Assembly (NCBI GenBank): GCA_023388495.1 | Contig: JAEWGC010000006.1 | Location: forward strand, 1 to 64,000 | DNA: 64,000 nucleotides | Direction: 5' to 3' | Source of the DNA: Bacillota bacterium | GTDB taxonomy: Bacteria > Bacillota > Clostridia > Tissierellales > Tissierellaceae | Program-made: the position numbers and the translations under genes | Notes under the pieces: generated by a model | Told to the model about the DNA's origin: nothing | Databases searched by the model: none | What the model saw: only the letters and a program-made list of their open reading frames with translations | Part shown: one piece after another, positions 1-9,051 of the stretch | Numbering within the stretch: position 1 is the first letter of the stretch | Layout of the letters: the number at the start of each line of letters is the position of its first letter

Positions 1-214
1 TCGCATACCCTTTTTTAATGCCATTCTTTTATTCATACTAAATCTCTGTTTCTTAATACTGTTTTTAAATTCTGAAGGATTAATATTTATATTCTTCAAT
101 TTTTATTAATAGTTTCGCAATTACTTATATTGTTTTTATATATTTTGTTTATTTACGGAAAGTTTCATACTAGGTAATTAAATGAAAATATAGTAATCTA
201 TTAGAATTTCAATT
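1..214. other. AT-rich edge stretch without a supported gene
   Basis: No convincing gene is seen here. On the minus strand a short open frame (about 1-100) could be the 5' end of a gene leaving the window, but it has no clear ribosome binding site and no recognisable motif. Confidence 0.4.
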
Positions 215-243
215 TTGACAAACTCCTATATTCATAGTAGAAT
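215..243 (+). promoter_or_regulatory. Sigma-A-type promoter for the small zinc-ribbon gene
   Basis: A consensus -35 TTGACA (215-220) and a -10 TAGAAT (238-243) are separated by exactly 17 bp, about 50 bp upstream of the ATG at 292. Strong match, not experimentally tested. Confidence 0.75.
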
Positions 244-291
244 ATAATAAACACAAGTTCTAACGTTAATCTAAGACAATCAGGTGATAAA

Positions 292-519
292 ATGGACAAG
301 CAAACAGATATGTTTTCTATAATAAATATAAATAATAAGAATCCTGATACTAGTATTCCAAAGGGAGTAAAGTTAAAGGAAAAGGAGCTTTGGTGTCCCT
401 ATTGCTCAAAGCCTGTTATATTCATGAAGGATAAGGAACTAGGAGTTAGAAAATGTCCTTATTGTAAAGTGAGTGACAGAGATTATAATGTAAAGAAGAT
501 AAATAAAAAATGGCTATAA
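292..519 (+). CDS. Small zinc-ribbon protein, function unknown
   Basis: A 75-residue protein starting at an ATG with a CAGGTGA ribosome binding site. Residues about 35-60 contain two CPYC knuckles (CPYCSK and CPYCKV) separated by some 20 residues, the spacing of a structural zinc ribbon that could bind nucleic acid or protein. There is no signal peptide or membrane segment. It is a single-gene unit, with its own consensus promoter at 215-243 and an intrinsic terminator directly after the stop codon. No named family is recognised; the zinc binding is inferred only from the cysteine pattern. Confidence 0.7.
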   Translation: MDKQTDMFSIININNKNPDTSIPKGVKLKEKELWCPYCSKPVIFMKDKELGVRKCPYCKVSDRDYNVKKINKKWL

Positions 520-520
520 T

Positions 521-552
521 AAAACCTTTACCTTAAAATGTAAAGGTTTTTT
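521..552 (+). terminator. Intrinsic terminator
   Basis: Stem AAAACCTTTAC / GTAAAGGTTTT with an 8-nt loop followed by T residues, just after the zinc-ribbon gene. Confidence 0.85.
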
Positions 553-676
553 CATATATTTATGAAAAAAGAAGGATTTTGAGAATATATGTAGAATATT
601 ATAATAATAAGGACAAGCTAATATTTTTAGTGTATAATATATAATATTTACATTTTCTGCTAACAGGGGGGATTGG

Positions 677-3151
677 ATGTTAAAATTTTTAAGAAAAAAT
701 GATAAAAAAGATGAACCTATATTTAAAGAAAATTGTAGCAAGGCGGAAGTAAAAGAATTATCTAAGGATATGGGAATACTAAAGAAAAATCAAAAACATA
801 TAGTTGAAAGACTTGCAATGAAAATTGATGAAACAGCCTTTGCTACTGATAACTTAATTGAGATTACATATGATTTAGCCGATCATGTAGAAATTCAGAT
901 GGATTCTATTCATAATGTTATAAATGAGATTGGCAATTACTCTGCGTTGGCAGAGGAGGTTTATGCCAGTACTGAAAACTCTAGACAAATTGCATCAGAT
1001 ACTTTAAGTATTGCATACACTGGAAATGATGCTGTAAATAACTCCATCGATGCTATGAAGGAAATAGAAAAATCTGTAATTTATGCTAGAGATGTGGTAA
1101 ATAATCTAAATAAAAAATCTGAGCATATTAATGAGATGCTAAAGGTAATAAATAATATTTCATATAATACAAACCTACTTGCTCTAAATGCATCTATAGA
1201 AGCTGCAAGGGCAGGGGAAGCTGGTCGTGGATTTGCTGTTGTAGCCAATGAAGTAAAGAAGCTTGCTGATAATAGTGCTAAATCTACTAAGGAAATAGCG
1301 GATGTTATTAAAGAGATTAACGAAGAGGTTGATAATACCATTAAGGCAATGGATGAAAGTATGATGAAGATTCAAGAGGGAACAGATATTGCCAATAATA
1401 CTATGGTTGTATTCAATGAAATAATAGAAGCTGTTAATAATACAACAAAGGTTACTGAGGAAATAAATTATGCTATAGCCAAGCAAACGGAAAGCTTAGA
1501 GAACGTAATTAGTCTTACATCTGATATGACTAACAATTCAAATAAAGTTACATCTCTTGTAGATATTGCATCCTTGAATACTCAATATACTAGAACTTCT
1601 CTAGATATATTATCAGGAGTATCTAAGGATTTAATGGCCATATCAGATAAGCTATTGGAAGAAATCAAAACAGGAAAATTAGAGGAATCTATTTTAAATA
1701 TATCCTTAAACTCTAAACCACTAGAATTCAATCCCCAATTGGCAAATGACCAGGATAGTGCCCAAGTACTATTCAATATCTATGGTTCACTCCTTTATAT
1801 TGGTGCAACTGGAGAAATTTCCCCTGGAGTAGCAAAAAGTTGGTATGTAGAGGATGATGGGGTTACTTGGATATTCCATTTAAGAAGAGGAGCTAAGTTT
1901 CATAATGGAAGAGAAATCACAGCTGATGATGTGAAGTATTCCTATGAAATGATGATGAATCCAAAACTTCAGTCTCCTAATACTTGGTTCCTAGAGCATA
2001 TAGAAGGGGCAGAGGGCTATGTAAATGGAAGGGTAAAAGAAATAACTGGTATCAAGGTACTTGATAAATATAGAATTGCTATTAGGTTAGTTAGCCCTTA
2101 TAGTGGATTTTTATTGAATCTAGGTCAATTTAGTGCATGTATACTGGCCAAAGAAGATGCTGAAAAAGGAAGACTAACTGGTTGTGGTCCATATATTATT
2201 AGTGAGGTCAATGATGAATATTGTGTATTAGAGGCTTTTACAGAATATTATGGTGGTGCTCCTTATCAGGATAAGATTATAGTTAATTATAAACATGATG
2301 ATATAGTAGAGAGCTTTATAGAAGGTAAATATGATTTTGCCACCTTTAACAACAAGGAAGATCTTGAAAAAATTAAAAAGTTACCAGAGACAAAAATTAG
2401 TTTAAATGATGTCATGGGAACATATTATATTGGATTTAATTTAGAGGGAAATTCCATATTTGCAAAGAGCAAGGAAGCAAGACGAGCATTAAATATGGGA
2501 ATTAATAAAAAGAAGATAATAAGTGATATATTAGGCGATTTAGGAGAAGAGGCTAAGGGACCTATTCCTCCTAGGATTGTTGATAATAAATATTTACAAG
2601 GATTCTCATATAATCCTTCCCATGCAAAGGAGATTTTAAATAAGGAGGGCTTATATAAATCAGGCCCTATAAAGGTAATCATAAGAGACGAGCCTGAATC
2701 AGCCTTATTCTATAGAATTAGTCAATATGTTATAAAGGATTTAGAGGATTTGGGTATTAAGCTTGAGGTTTCGAAAATTTCTCCAAGAGATTATCTAAGA
2801 CCTGAGACTATTGCAAAATGTCATATATTCATTGGTAGATGGATAGCTGATACGGGAGATCCTGATAATTATCTACAGCCTTTGTTTAATTATAATAATG
2901 TAACAAACTTTACTAGATATAATAATCCTAAGGTTATGGAACTTATGGATAGAGCAAAGGAAATAATCAATCCTAATAAAAAGCTGGAGGTATATAAGGA
3001 CATCCAAAAGATTATAATTGAGGATTGTCCATGGGTGTTTATCTATCATCCTAAGATTGCTCTAGCATCAAAGAAAGGTATAGTAGGAGCAAGAATGAGT
3101 CCTTTAGGGATTATCAACTATGAAAATATATTAATAGAAAGTGATAAATGA
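677..3151 (+). CDS. Soluble chemoreceptor signalling domain fused to a peptide-type solute-binding domain
   Basis: An 824-residue protein starting at ATG 677 after an AGGGGGG ribosome binding site. Residues about 50-330 form a methyl-accepting chemotaxis signalling coiled coil. Its conserved hairpin tip (NTNLLALNASIEAARAGEAG, then GRGFAVVANEVKKLA) lies near residues 160-200. From about residue 335 to the end is a family-5 extracellular solute-binding domain (SBP_bac_5, OppA/DppA-like), with a typical first strand region and a WYVEDDGVTWIFHLRRGAKF block. No signal peptide or transmembrane segment is present, so both halves should be cytoplasmic. The receptor would then sense an internal peptide or similar ligand and signal to CheA. 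The order, signalling module first and binding protein last, is unusual. It sits alone, followed by a terminator. Confidence 0.85.
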   Translation: MLKFLRKNDKKDEPIFKENCSKAEVKELSKDMGILKKNQKHIVERLAMKIDETAFATDNLIEITYDLADHVEIQMDSIHNVINEIGNYSALAEEVYASTENSRQIASDTLSIAYTGNDAVNNSIDAMKEIEKSVIYARDVVNNLNKKSEHINEMLKVINNISYNTNLLALNASIEAARAGEAGRGFAVVANEVKKLADNSAKSTKEIADVIKEINEEVDNTIKAMDESMMKIQEGTDIANNTMVVFNEIIEAVNNTTKVTEEINYAIAKQTESLENVISLTSDMTNNSNKVTSLVDIASLNTQYTRTSLDILSGVSKDLMAISDKLLEEIKTGKLEESILNISLNSKPLEFNPQLANDQDSAQVLFNIYGSLLYIGATGEISPGVAKSWYVEDDGVTWIFHLRRGAKFHNGREITADDVKYSYEMMMNPKLQSPNTWFLEHIEGAEGYVNGRVKEITGIKVLDKYRIAIRLVSPYSGFLLNLGQFSACILAKEDAEKGRLTGCGPYIISEVNDEYCVLEAFTEYYGGAPYQDKIIVNYKHDDIVESFIEGKYDFATFNNKEDLEKIKKLPETKISLNDVMGTYYIGFNLEGNSIFAKSKEARRALNMGINKKKIISDILGDLGEEAKGPIPPRIVDNKYLQGFSYNPSHAKEILNKEGLYKSGPIKVIIRDEPESALFYRISQYVIKDLEDLGIKLEVSKISPRDYLRPETIAKCHIFIGRWIADTGDPDNYLQPLFNYNNVTNFTRYNNPKVMELMDRAKEIINPNKKLEVYKDIQKIIIEDCPWVFIYHPKIALASKKGIVGARMSPLGIINYENILIESDK

Positions 3152-3154
3152 TAT

Positions 3155-3185
3155 AAAAGACACTTCTTTAGGGAGTGTCTTTTGA
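3155..3185 (+). terminator. Intrinsic terminator
   Basis: AAAAGACACT / AGTGTCTTTT stem with a 9-nt loop immediately after the chemoreceptor fusion gene. Confidence 0.85.
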
Positions 3186-3234
3186 TATAATATAAAGGAA
3201 AGAGAAATCTGCTAGATGTTAAAAGGATGATAAT

Positions 3235-5562
3235 ATGAGAAATGTCATTAAGGTATCTGTTAGAAATTTAGTTGAATTTGTTCTAAGGTCTGGAGATATA
3301 GACAATAGCTTTATGTCTATGTCTAGAGCTCTAGAAGGTACCAAAGCCCATCAAAAGGTGCAAAAATCCTATGGACATGAGTATACACCAGAGGTTACCT
3401 TGAAACACAATGTCTATTATGATGATTTTATAATAGAGCTTCAAGGTCGTGCTGATGGTGTACTCTTTAGTGGTGGAGAGTATCTTATAGATGAAATAAA
3501 GAGTACCACTAGAGATTTAGATGATATTGAAGAGGACTATAATGAGCTCCACTGGGCTCAGGCTAAATGCTATGGATATATTTATTCTCTACAGAATAAT
3601 TTAGATTATATTTATATACAACTTACATATTTTCATATAGAATCTGAGGAGAAGAAAGTTTTCAAGAGAAAATATACTATAAAAGAATTAGAGAAATTTT
3701 TCTTATTCCTAACAGATAAATATATAGAATGGGCAAGTATTACATTTTATTGGGGAGAAACAAGGGATAAAACTATTAAGGAATTGTCATTTCCCTTTAG
3801 TAACTACAGAAAAGGCCAAAGGGAGCTTGCAGTAGCTACCTATAAAACCATAGAAGAAGGTAAAAGTCTATTTGCCCAAGCACCCACTGGGATTGGCAAA
3901 ACCATGTCTACATTATTTCCATCTATTAAATCTATTGGAGAAGAAATTACATCAAAGATATTTTATCTTACGGCCAAGACCATAACTAGGGAAGTTCCTA
4001 TTGCTTCCATGGAGATGATGATGAAAAAGGGGCTTAGAGCTAAGACTATTGTAATTACAGCAAAAGATAAGATTTGTTTAAATGATGAAGTTAAATGTAA
4101 TCCTAGAGATTGTGCCTTTGCCAAGGGACATTATGACAGGGTTAATGATGCCATAATGGATATCTTTGAGAATGAAGATTTAATCACTAGGGATGTGGCT
4201 ACTCTTTATGCAAATAAGCATAAGGTATGTCCCGTTGAATTTGTTCTAGATATTAGTCTTTGGGCAGATGTGATTATCTGTGATTATAACTATGTTTTTG
4301 ATCCACAGGTATATTTAAGGAGATTTTTTGATAATCCTATGGAAAAATATGTATTTCTTATAGATGAGGCTCACAATCTAGTAGATAGATCTAGGGAAAT
4401 GTTTTCTGCTGAGATAAGTAAAAGTAGTTTTCTTGATATAAGGGATATATTTAAAGAAAGCTTTCCTCCTATATATAAGAGTTTGAATAAAATAAATAGT
4501 ATATTAAATAAATTGAAGAAGGATTTAGAGGTAGATGGGGAATATTATCAACGAGAGGAAATAGGAGATTTATATTATCCTATTAAAAAACTTATGACAG
4601 TTCTTGAGCCTTGGCTCATAGATGAAAAGAATCACGAAGAATATGATAAGGTTCTAGAATTATATTTTAATCTAATTACATTTAATAAAATTGCAGAGTT
4701 ATATGATAAACATTATGTGACCTATATTAAGGAATCATCTAAAGATATAATATTAAAACTATACTGCGTAGATTCATCATATTTACTAAGAGAAGCCTTA
4801 GATAGGGGAAGAGCTTCAATACTTTTTTCAGCAACTTTAACTCCCTTAGACTATCATATGGATTTACTTGGAGGTAAAAAGGGTGATTATAATATAAAGC
4901 TTAGCTCACCCTTTCCAAGGGAAAATCTATGCCTTATGGTAGGGAATAATATTTCCACTAGATATAAGGATAGAGAAAGGACTTATATAGACATTGTAAA
5001 ACTTATAGAATCATTTATTAATGCAAAAAAGGGAAATTATTTTGTGTTTTTTCCTTCCTATGCTTATATGAAGAATATTTATGATTTGATGATAAATAGA
5101 AATGAAAACTTGAATATAATCATTCAAGATGGTAATATGTCTGAGGTAGAAAGAGAAAAGTTTTTATTAAATTTTGAAGAAGCAAACAATCTTATTGCCT
5201 TTGCAGTAATGGGTGGAATATTCTCAGAAGGCATAGATTTAACTGGAGAAAGGCTAATAGGTGCTGTCGTTGTAGGTGTAGGGCTTCCTCAAATTTGCTT
5301 TGAAAGAAATATAATTAAGTATTACTTTACCAACAACTTAGGGGAGGGCTATGAATACGCCTATGTATATCCTGGTATGAACAAGGTACTTCAAGCTGCA
5401 GGAAGGGTGATTAGATCTCCAGAGGATAGGGGAGCTATTTTACTTATAGATGATAGATATGGAACTCGTGAATATAAGGAATTGTTTCCAAATGAATGGT
5501 TAGGATTTAAAAATATAAGAAATGATATAGAAATGAAGAGGATACTAGAGAAATTCTGGTAA
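3235..5562 (+). CDS. PD-(D/E)XK nuclease fused to a DinG/Rad3-like helicase
   Basis: A 775-residue protein starting at ATG after AAAGGATG. The N-terminus (about 1-170) carries RecB/Cas4-like nuclease motifs: GRADG, then DEIKS near residues 86-90, and QAKCY, which fits the QxxxY motif. The helicase part has Walker A APTGIGKT near 215 and a DEAH box in IDEAHN near 376. Between these lie four cysteines (KIC, VKC, RDC, HKVC, about 281-332) expected to bind an iron-sulfur cluster. The C-terminal helicase motif ends with QAAGRVIRS. These are the signatures of XPD/DinG superfamily 2 helicases, which unwind DNA 5' to 3'; the nuclease link suggests DNA repair or end processing. It is followed at 17 bp by rlmD. 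Similar fusions are known in Clostridia, but the biological role is not established. Confidence 0.85.
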   Translation: MRNVIKVSVRNLVEFVLRSGDIDNSFMSMSRALEGTKAHQKVQKSYGHEYTPEVTLKHNVYYDDFIIELQGRADGVLFSGGEYLIDEIKSTTRDLDDIEEDYNELHWAQAKCYGYIYSLQNNLDYIYIQLTYFHIESEEKKVFKRKYTIKELEKFFLFLTDKYIEWASITFYWGETRDKTIKELSFPFSNYRKGQRELAVATYKTIEEGKSLFAQAPTGIGKTMSTLFPSIKSIGEEITSKIFYLTAKTITREVPIASMEMMMKKGLRAKTIVITAKDKICLNDEVKCNPRDCAFAKGHYDRVNDAIMDIFENEDLITRDVATLYANKHKVCPVEFVLDISLWADVIICDYNYVFDPQVYLRRFFDNPMEKYVFLIDEAHNLVDRSREMFSAEISKSSFLDIRDIFKESFPPIYKSLNKINSILNKLKKDLEVDGEYYQREEIGDLYYPIKKLMTVLEPWLIDEKNHEEYDKVLELYFNLITFNKIAELYDKHYVTYIKESSKDIILKLYCVDSSYLLREALDRGRASILFSATLTPLDYHMDLLGGKKGDYNIKLSSPFPRENLCLMVGNNISTRYKDRERTYIDIVKLIESFINAKKGNYFVFFPSYAYMKNIYDLMINRNENLNIIIQDGNMSEVEREKFLLNFEEANNLIAFAVMGGIFSEGIDLTGERLIGAVVVGVGLPQICFERNIIKYYFTNNLGEGYEYAYVYPGMNKVLQAAGRVIRSPEDRGAILLIDDRYGTREYKELFPNEWLGFKNIRNDIEMKRILEKFW

Positions 5563-5579
5563 ACATAAGGAGTGGAATA

Positions 5580-6950
5580 ATGGTTAAAAAAAATGAATTA
5601 ATAGAATTTGAAATAAAGGAAGTTGGCTTTCCAAATAAAGGTAAGGCTATATATGGAGATCATAATGTTAAGTTTAAAGGTGGAATAAAAGGGCAAAAAG
5701 TAGAGGCAAGGGTAAGTAGAAAGAGAAAAGGATATATTGAAGCTAAAATAGTAAATGTACTTGAAAAATCCCCAATTGAGACTGAGGAAACCTGTCCACA
5801 TTTTGGGTTTTGTGGGGGATGCACCTATCAGTCCTTATCTTATGAAAATGAGTTAAAGCTAAAGGAAAAGCAGGTAAAGGAATTATTTCACCAGGAAGGT
5901 CTAGATATTAATTTCTTAGGTATAGAGAAAAGTCCTGTAGTCAGTGGATATAGAAATAAAATGGAATATACCTTTGGTGATGAGGAAAAGGATGGACCAT
6001 TAGTTCTTGGGCTTCACCGTAAGGGTAGATTCTATGAGGTAGTAAATGTAGAAAACTGTAATATAGTAGATAATGATTTTACTAGTATACTTGCAGCAGT
6101 ACTTAACTATTTTGGCGAATTAAATACTTCATATTATAATAAGAGATCCCACACTGGTTTTCTAAGGCATCTTGTAGTTAGAAAGGCATTATCCACTGGA
6201 GAAATAATGATAAATCTAGTGACATCTAGTCAAGGTGAGTTAGATAAGGAAGGATTTGTTGATAAATTAAATAATCTTTCCCTTATAGGAAAGATGGCAG
6301 GAATTCTTCATACCACTAATGATAGCTTATCCGATGTTGTAAAGGCAGATAAACTTGATTTACTTTATGGCAGAGACTATATTGTAGAAGAATTGTTAGG
6401 ATTAAAATTCAATATATCACCATTTTCCTTTTTCCAAACCAATACCTTTGGAGCTGAGAAGCTATATTCCATGGTGAGGGAGTTTGCAGGGGATATAGAT
6501 GATAAGGTGGTATTTGACTTATATTCAGGGACAGGGACTATAGCCCAAATAATGGCTCCTGTAGCTAAGAAGGTAATAGGTATTGAAATAGTAGAAGAGG
6601 CAGTGGAAAAGGCTAAGGAAAATGCTAAACTAAATAATTTAGATAATGTAGAATTTATAGATGGTGATGTCCTAAAGGCAGTAGATGAGTTAAATGAAAA
6701 GCCAGATTTAATAGTAATAGATCCACCAAGAGATGGGATCCATCCAAAGGCTATAAATAAAATTATAGACTTTAATCCAGAGGTATTCGTATATGTATCA
6801 TGTAATCCTGTTACTTTAGTAAGGGATTTAAAAGTATTTATTGAAAGAGGATATAAGGTGGAGAAGGTTAAATGCATGGACCAGTTTCCAAGAACGCCTC
6901 ACGTTGAGAGTATAATTCTGATGACGTATTGTGGTTCAAAGAAGAAATAA
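5580..6950 (+). CDS. rlmD: 23S rRNA (uracil-5-)-methyltransferase RlmD/RlmCD
   Basis: A 456-residue enzyme with an AAGGAGTGG binding site. Domain order is as in the TrmA/RumA family. An N-terminal TRAM domain (about 1-60) is followed by iron-sulfur cysteines in CPHFGFCGGC (about 71-80) and a further cysteine near 161. The SAM-binding loop is DLYSGTGTI near 314. DPPRDG precedes the catalytic cysteine in YVSCNP near 407, and the C-terminal PHVES motif contains the conserved base. It transfers a methyl group from SAM to C5 of a uridine in 23S rRNA; whether it modifies one or two positions cannot be told. The last 15 residues (IILMTYCGSKKK) extend past the usual end, and their DNA is repeated elsewhere in the window at 42.4 kb and, diverged, at 52.3 kb. 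The gene seems to be transcribed with the helicase upstream. Confidence 0.92.
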   Translation: MVKKNELIEFEIKEVGFPNKGKAIYGDHNVKFKGGIKGQKVEARVSRKRKGYIEAKIVNVLEKSPIETEETCPHFGFCGGCTYQSLSYENELKLKEKQVKELFHQEGLDINFLGIEKSPVVSGYRNKMEYTFGDEEKDGPLVLGLHRKGRFYEVVNVENCNIVDNDFTSILAAVLNYFGELNTSYYNKRSHTGFLRHLVVRKALSTGEIMINLVTSSQGELDKEGFVDKLNNLSLIGKMAGILHTTNDSLSDVVKADKLDLLYGRDYIVEELLGLKFNISPFSFFQTNTFGAEKLYSMVREFAGDIDDKVVFDLYSGTGTIAQIMAPVAKKVIGIEIVEEAVEKAKENAKLNNLDNVEFIDGDVLKAVDELNEKPDLIVIDPPRDGIHPKAINKIIDFNPEVFVYVSCNPVTLVRDLKVFIERGYKVEKVKCMDQFPRTPHVESIILMTYCGSKKK

Positions 6951-7060
6951 TAGGGCTTGGCCACAACATATAGTGGTTTAGGGACTAAAATTGGGGATGT
7001 AAGAGTTTAAAAGATGAGCTTGTTGGTTGATAGATTTGTAGATGAATAATATAATATAAA
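6899..7060 (+). repeat. rlmD-tail repeat, copy 1 (lacks the internal terminator)
   Basis: The segment starts inside the rlmD stop-proximal codons. Positions 6899-6936 (38 bp) are identical to 42383-42420. After the rlmD stop come a CCAC/GTGG hairpin (about 6961-6984), the block AAAATTGGG, and a promoter-like end (GTTGG, TTGATA, then TATAAT). Compared with copies 2 and 3 it lacks about 90 bp containing a terminator hairpin. Confidence 0.75.
7027..7055 (+). promoter_or_regulatory. Promoter at the end of rlmD-tail repeat copy 1
   Basis: TTGATA (7027-7032) and TATAAT (7050-7055) with a 17-bp spacer, reading toward the CPBP gene. The homologous places in copies 2 and 3 also have promoters with 17-bp spacing. 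Confidence 0.65.
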
Positions 7061-7106
7061 TAAATGAATTATGGTGAACAAATTTGCGGTTAAAGGAATT
7101 ATTATT

Positions 7107-7784
7107 ATGGGAAATATTAATAAAAAGCAATTTATTATGCTTTGTACAGCGCCAATTCTTTGCATTTCAATGTTGTTATTAATACCATTATTAACTCACA
7201 AAATAGGGAAAACTGCAGGATATATAGGAGGATTTTGTATATATTGGTTTGTTTTTTGCCTTCCAGTTTCTTTGTATATTTGTGATGGGCTTGGTGGATT
7301 GAAAGAAGTCTATTCTCAAAAATCCAACATTAAGTCATCTAAAAAAGTTATATGGTATCTGATGGCACTTATGCCCTGTATAGCTACTTTTTTTATTGTA
7401 TTTAAGAATTTTGCTCCAGTATCAGAATTCCAGGTTTTGGTCATTGCCTTAGTATATGCGATAATAAATGGAACTATTGAAGAATTGTTTTGGAGTGGAA
7501 TTTTTAATAATATTTTTAATAATAATATTTTTAATAATAATATTTTTTTAGCATATGTATATCCGACGATATTTTTTGGTATTTGGAATATATCATTATA
7601 TTTCTTAAAAGGAATGGTATATCAAGGTGGATTTCTTTCATTAGTTGGTGGTTCATTTTTTATGGGATTATTATGGGGCTGGGTTTCATATAAAACAAAA
7701 TCTATTAAAATTGTGACAATTGCTCATATAATAACTAATTTTTTTGCTTTTACAGGTATGATTTTTGAGAATTGGTTTATTTAA
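7107..7784 (+). CDS. CPBP-family (Abi/CAAX-protease-like) integral membrane protein, motif degenerate
   Basis: A 225-residue very hydrophobic protein with about six membrane segments. The start at 7107 is preferred because AAAGGAA precedes it; an in-frame ATG at 7071 has no binding site. The glutamate pair TIEELFWSG near residue 124 resembles the EExxxR motif of CPBP intramembrane proteases, but the arginine is replaced, so peptidase activity is doubtful. A later NISLYF block and the TIAHIITNFFAF helix fit the second and third conserved motifs. Directly after the glutamates lies a repetitive FNNIFNNNIFNNNIF stretch encoded by a 12-15 bp tandem repeat. It is transcribed from the promoter at the end of rlmD-tail repeat copy 1. 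In some bacteria such proteins protect against bacteriocins; a role here is inference. Confidence 0.65.
   Translation: MGNINKKQFIMLCTAPILCISMLLLIPLLTHKIGKTAGYIGGFCIYWFVFCLPVSLYICDGLGGLKEVYSQKSNIKSSKKVIWYLMALMPCIATFFIVFKNFAPVSEFQVLVIALVYAIINGTIEELFWSGIFNNIFNNNIFNNNIFLAYVYPTIFFGIWNISLYFLKGMVYQGGFLSLVGGSFFMGLLWGWVSYKTKSIKIVTIAHIITNFFAFTGMIFENWFI
7498..7549 (+). repeat. In-frame AT-only tandem repeat inside the CPBP gene
   Basis: Units of TTTTTAATAATA (12 bp) and TTTTTAATAATAATA (15 bp, twice) encode repeated FNN(N)I. Unit length is a multiple of three, so copy-number changes would lengthen or shorten the loop without a frameshift. Confidence 0.8.
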
Positions 7785-7864
7785 TTATATCGCACATTAT
7801 TTAAGTTTTGTCTATTTAACATATTGTATGTATTTTATTATAAAAATAAATTTAAAATATCAAT

Positions 7865-7900
7865 AGCACTGAGATGTAAAAGTCTTGGTGCTTTTGTTTT
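7865..7900 (+). terminator. Intrinsic terminator, homologous to the one at 44750
   Basis: Ten-pair stem AGCACTGAGA / TCTTGGTGCT, 8-nt loop TGTAAAAG and a T-rich tail. The hairpin at 44750-44790 has the same loop and stem length, with two base pairs changed on both sides. Confidence 0.8.
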
Positions 7901-7973
7901 ATATAAATTAAATATATAAATTAAAAATCAATAACCTTATATCTGTAGATTTTATTTTTTTATGAAAAAACAC

Positions 7974-8004
7974 TTGACATTGACTTTAGGGGACACCTTA
8001 GACT
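7974..8004 (+). promoter_or_regulatory. MerR-type promoter of the ABC exporter (19-bp spacer)
   Basis: TTGACA (7974-7979) and TAGACT (7999-8004) are 19 bp apart. This over-long spacing is typical of promoters that MerR-family activators distort into a usable form. The spacer contains an imperfect dyad with ACCTTAG, related to the operator at the merR promoter. Confidence 0.65.
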
Positions 8005-8049
8005 TATATTTGACCATGAAAGTGGTAGGAAAATATATGGAGGTGTATT

Positions 8050-8997
8050 ATGACATTAAAACAGTTAATCAAGGTAGAAAATTTGAAAAAAACTTACAAA
8101 GGAAACATTCAAGCACTTGATGGCCTTAGTTTCGAGGTTGACAAAGGGAACATATTTGGTCTTATTGGTCCCAATGGAGCTGGAAAATCCACAGCAATAA
8201 AAATAATGACTACACTTACTAGAGCAGACAGTGGTTCAGTTAGAATTGTTGATTATGATGTAAATACTGAACCGAATCGTATAAGGAAAATTATCGGATG
8301 TGTTTCACAAAATTCTGGTGTTTTTAGAGAAGGTACTGCTCGGGAAAATTTAATCCTACAAGGAGAATTATACGGTATGAACGGTCGTGAATTAAGAACT
8401 CGTGTAGCTGAATTACTGGACGATTTCGGGTTAAATGAAGCAGCAGATCGAATAGCAGCGACTTACTCTGGTGGTATGCTACGTAAACTTGATGTTGCAT
8501 TAGGGTTAATCCATAGGCCACAAATTCTATTTCTAGATGAACCCACTACTGGATTAGATCCTGAAGCACGTTCTTCGCTATGGGAAATTATTCTGTCTAT
8601 GTCTAAACAAGAAAATGTTACAATTCTACTTACTACTCACTACTTAGAAGAAGTAGATCGACTAGCAGATAAACTTGCAATTGTAAATGCAGGAAAAGTC
8701 ATAGCTGAGGGAACACCTGCATCCTTAAAGCAAGCTTTAAATGAAGATATGATTCATATATCCTTGGATAGTACAGCGGAACTCCAAACTGATATCATTG
8801 AAAAAACTTTATCTTCATTAGAAAATGTCTATAGAGTTAATATTGAAGACAATATAATAAAATTACGTGTGGCTAAAGCCTCATCTACTTTGGTCGATAT
8901 TCTTCAAGTATTCGCTGCTCATCAAATCAATGTTTTAAATGCATCTGTTATTACACCGACAATTGATGAAGTTTATCTTAAATACACAAAGAAGTAA
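8050..8997 (+). CDS. ABC transporter ATP-binding protein (drug-export type)
   Basis: A 315-residue ATPase with a GGAGGTG binding site. Walker A GPNGAGKST lies near residues 40-48, the signature YSGGMLRKLDVALGLI near 140, and Walker B ILFLDEPTTGLD near 160. H-loop LLTTHYLEEVDRL follows, then a C-terminal regulatory domain (about 225-315) as in DrrA/NodI-type exporters. It should energise the membrane partner encoded 54 bp downstream and face the cytoplasm. The pair is followed by a MerR/TipAS regulator, and its promoter has the 19-bp spacing of MerR targets, so it is probably induced by the compound it exports. The substrate is unknown. The segment lies in the accessory stretch between rlmD and the IS3 element. 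Confidence 0.9.
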   Translation: MTLKQLIKVENLKKTYKGNIQALDGLSFEVDKGNIFGLIGPNGAGKSTAIKIMTTLTRADSGSVRIVDYDVNTEPNRIRKIIGCVSQNSGVFREGTARENLILQGELYGMNGRELRTRVAELLDDFGLNEAADRIAATYSGGMLRKLDVALGLIHRPQILFLDEPTTGLDPEARSSLWEIILSMSKQENVTILLTTHYLEEVDRLADKLAIVNAGKVIAEGTPASLKQALNEDMIHISLDSTAELQTDIIEKTLSSLENVYRVNIEDNIIKLRVAKASSTLVDILQVFAAHQINVLNASVITPTIDEVYLKYTKK

Positions 8998-9051
8998 GTT
9001 AACAGGACAAAGTTTTAGAATAAAAATTAAATAATGAAAGTAGGTTAAATT

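Noticed and set aside
1..100. Minus-strand gene start at the left window edge
   Set aside because: No ribosome site, only about 30 codons and no motif; could be chance.
7498..7549. CRISPR-like or clustered repeats
   Set aside because: The units are contiguous and coding, without spacers. No CRISPR array or cas gene is present in the window.
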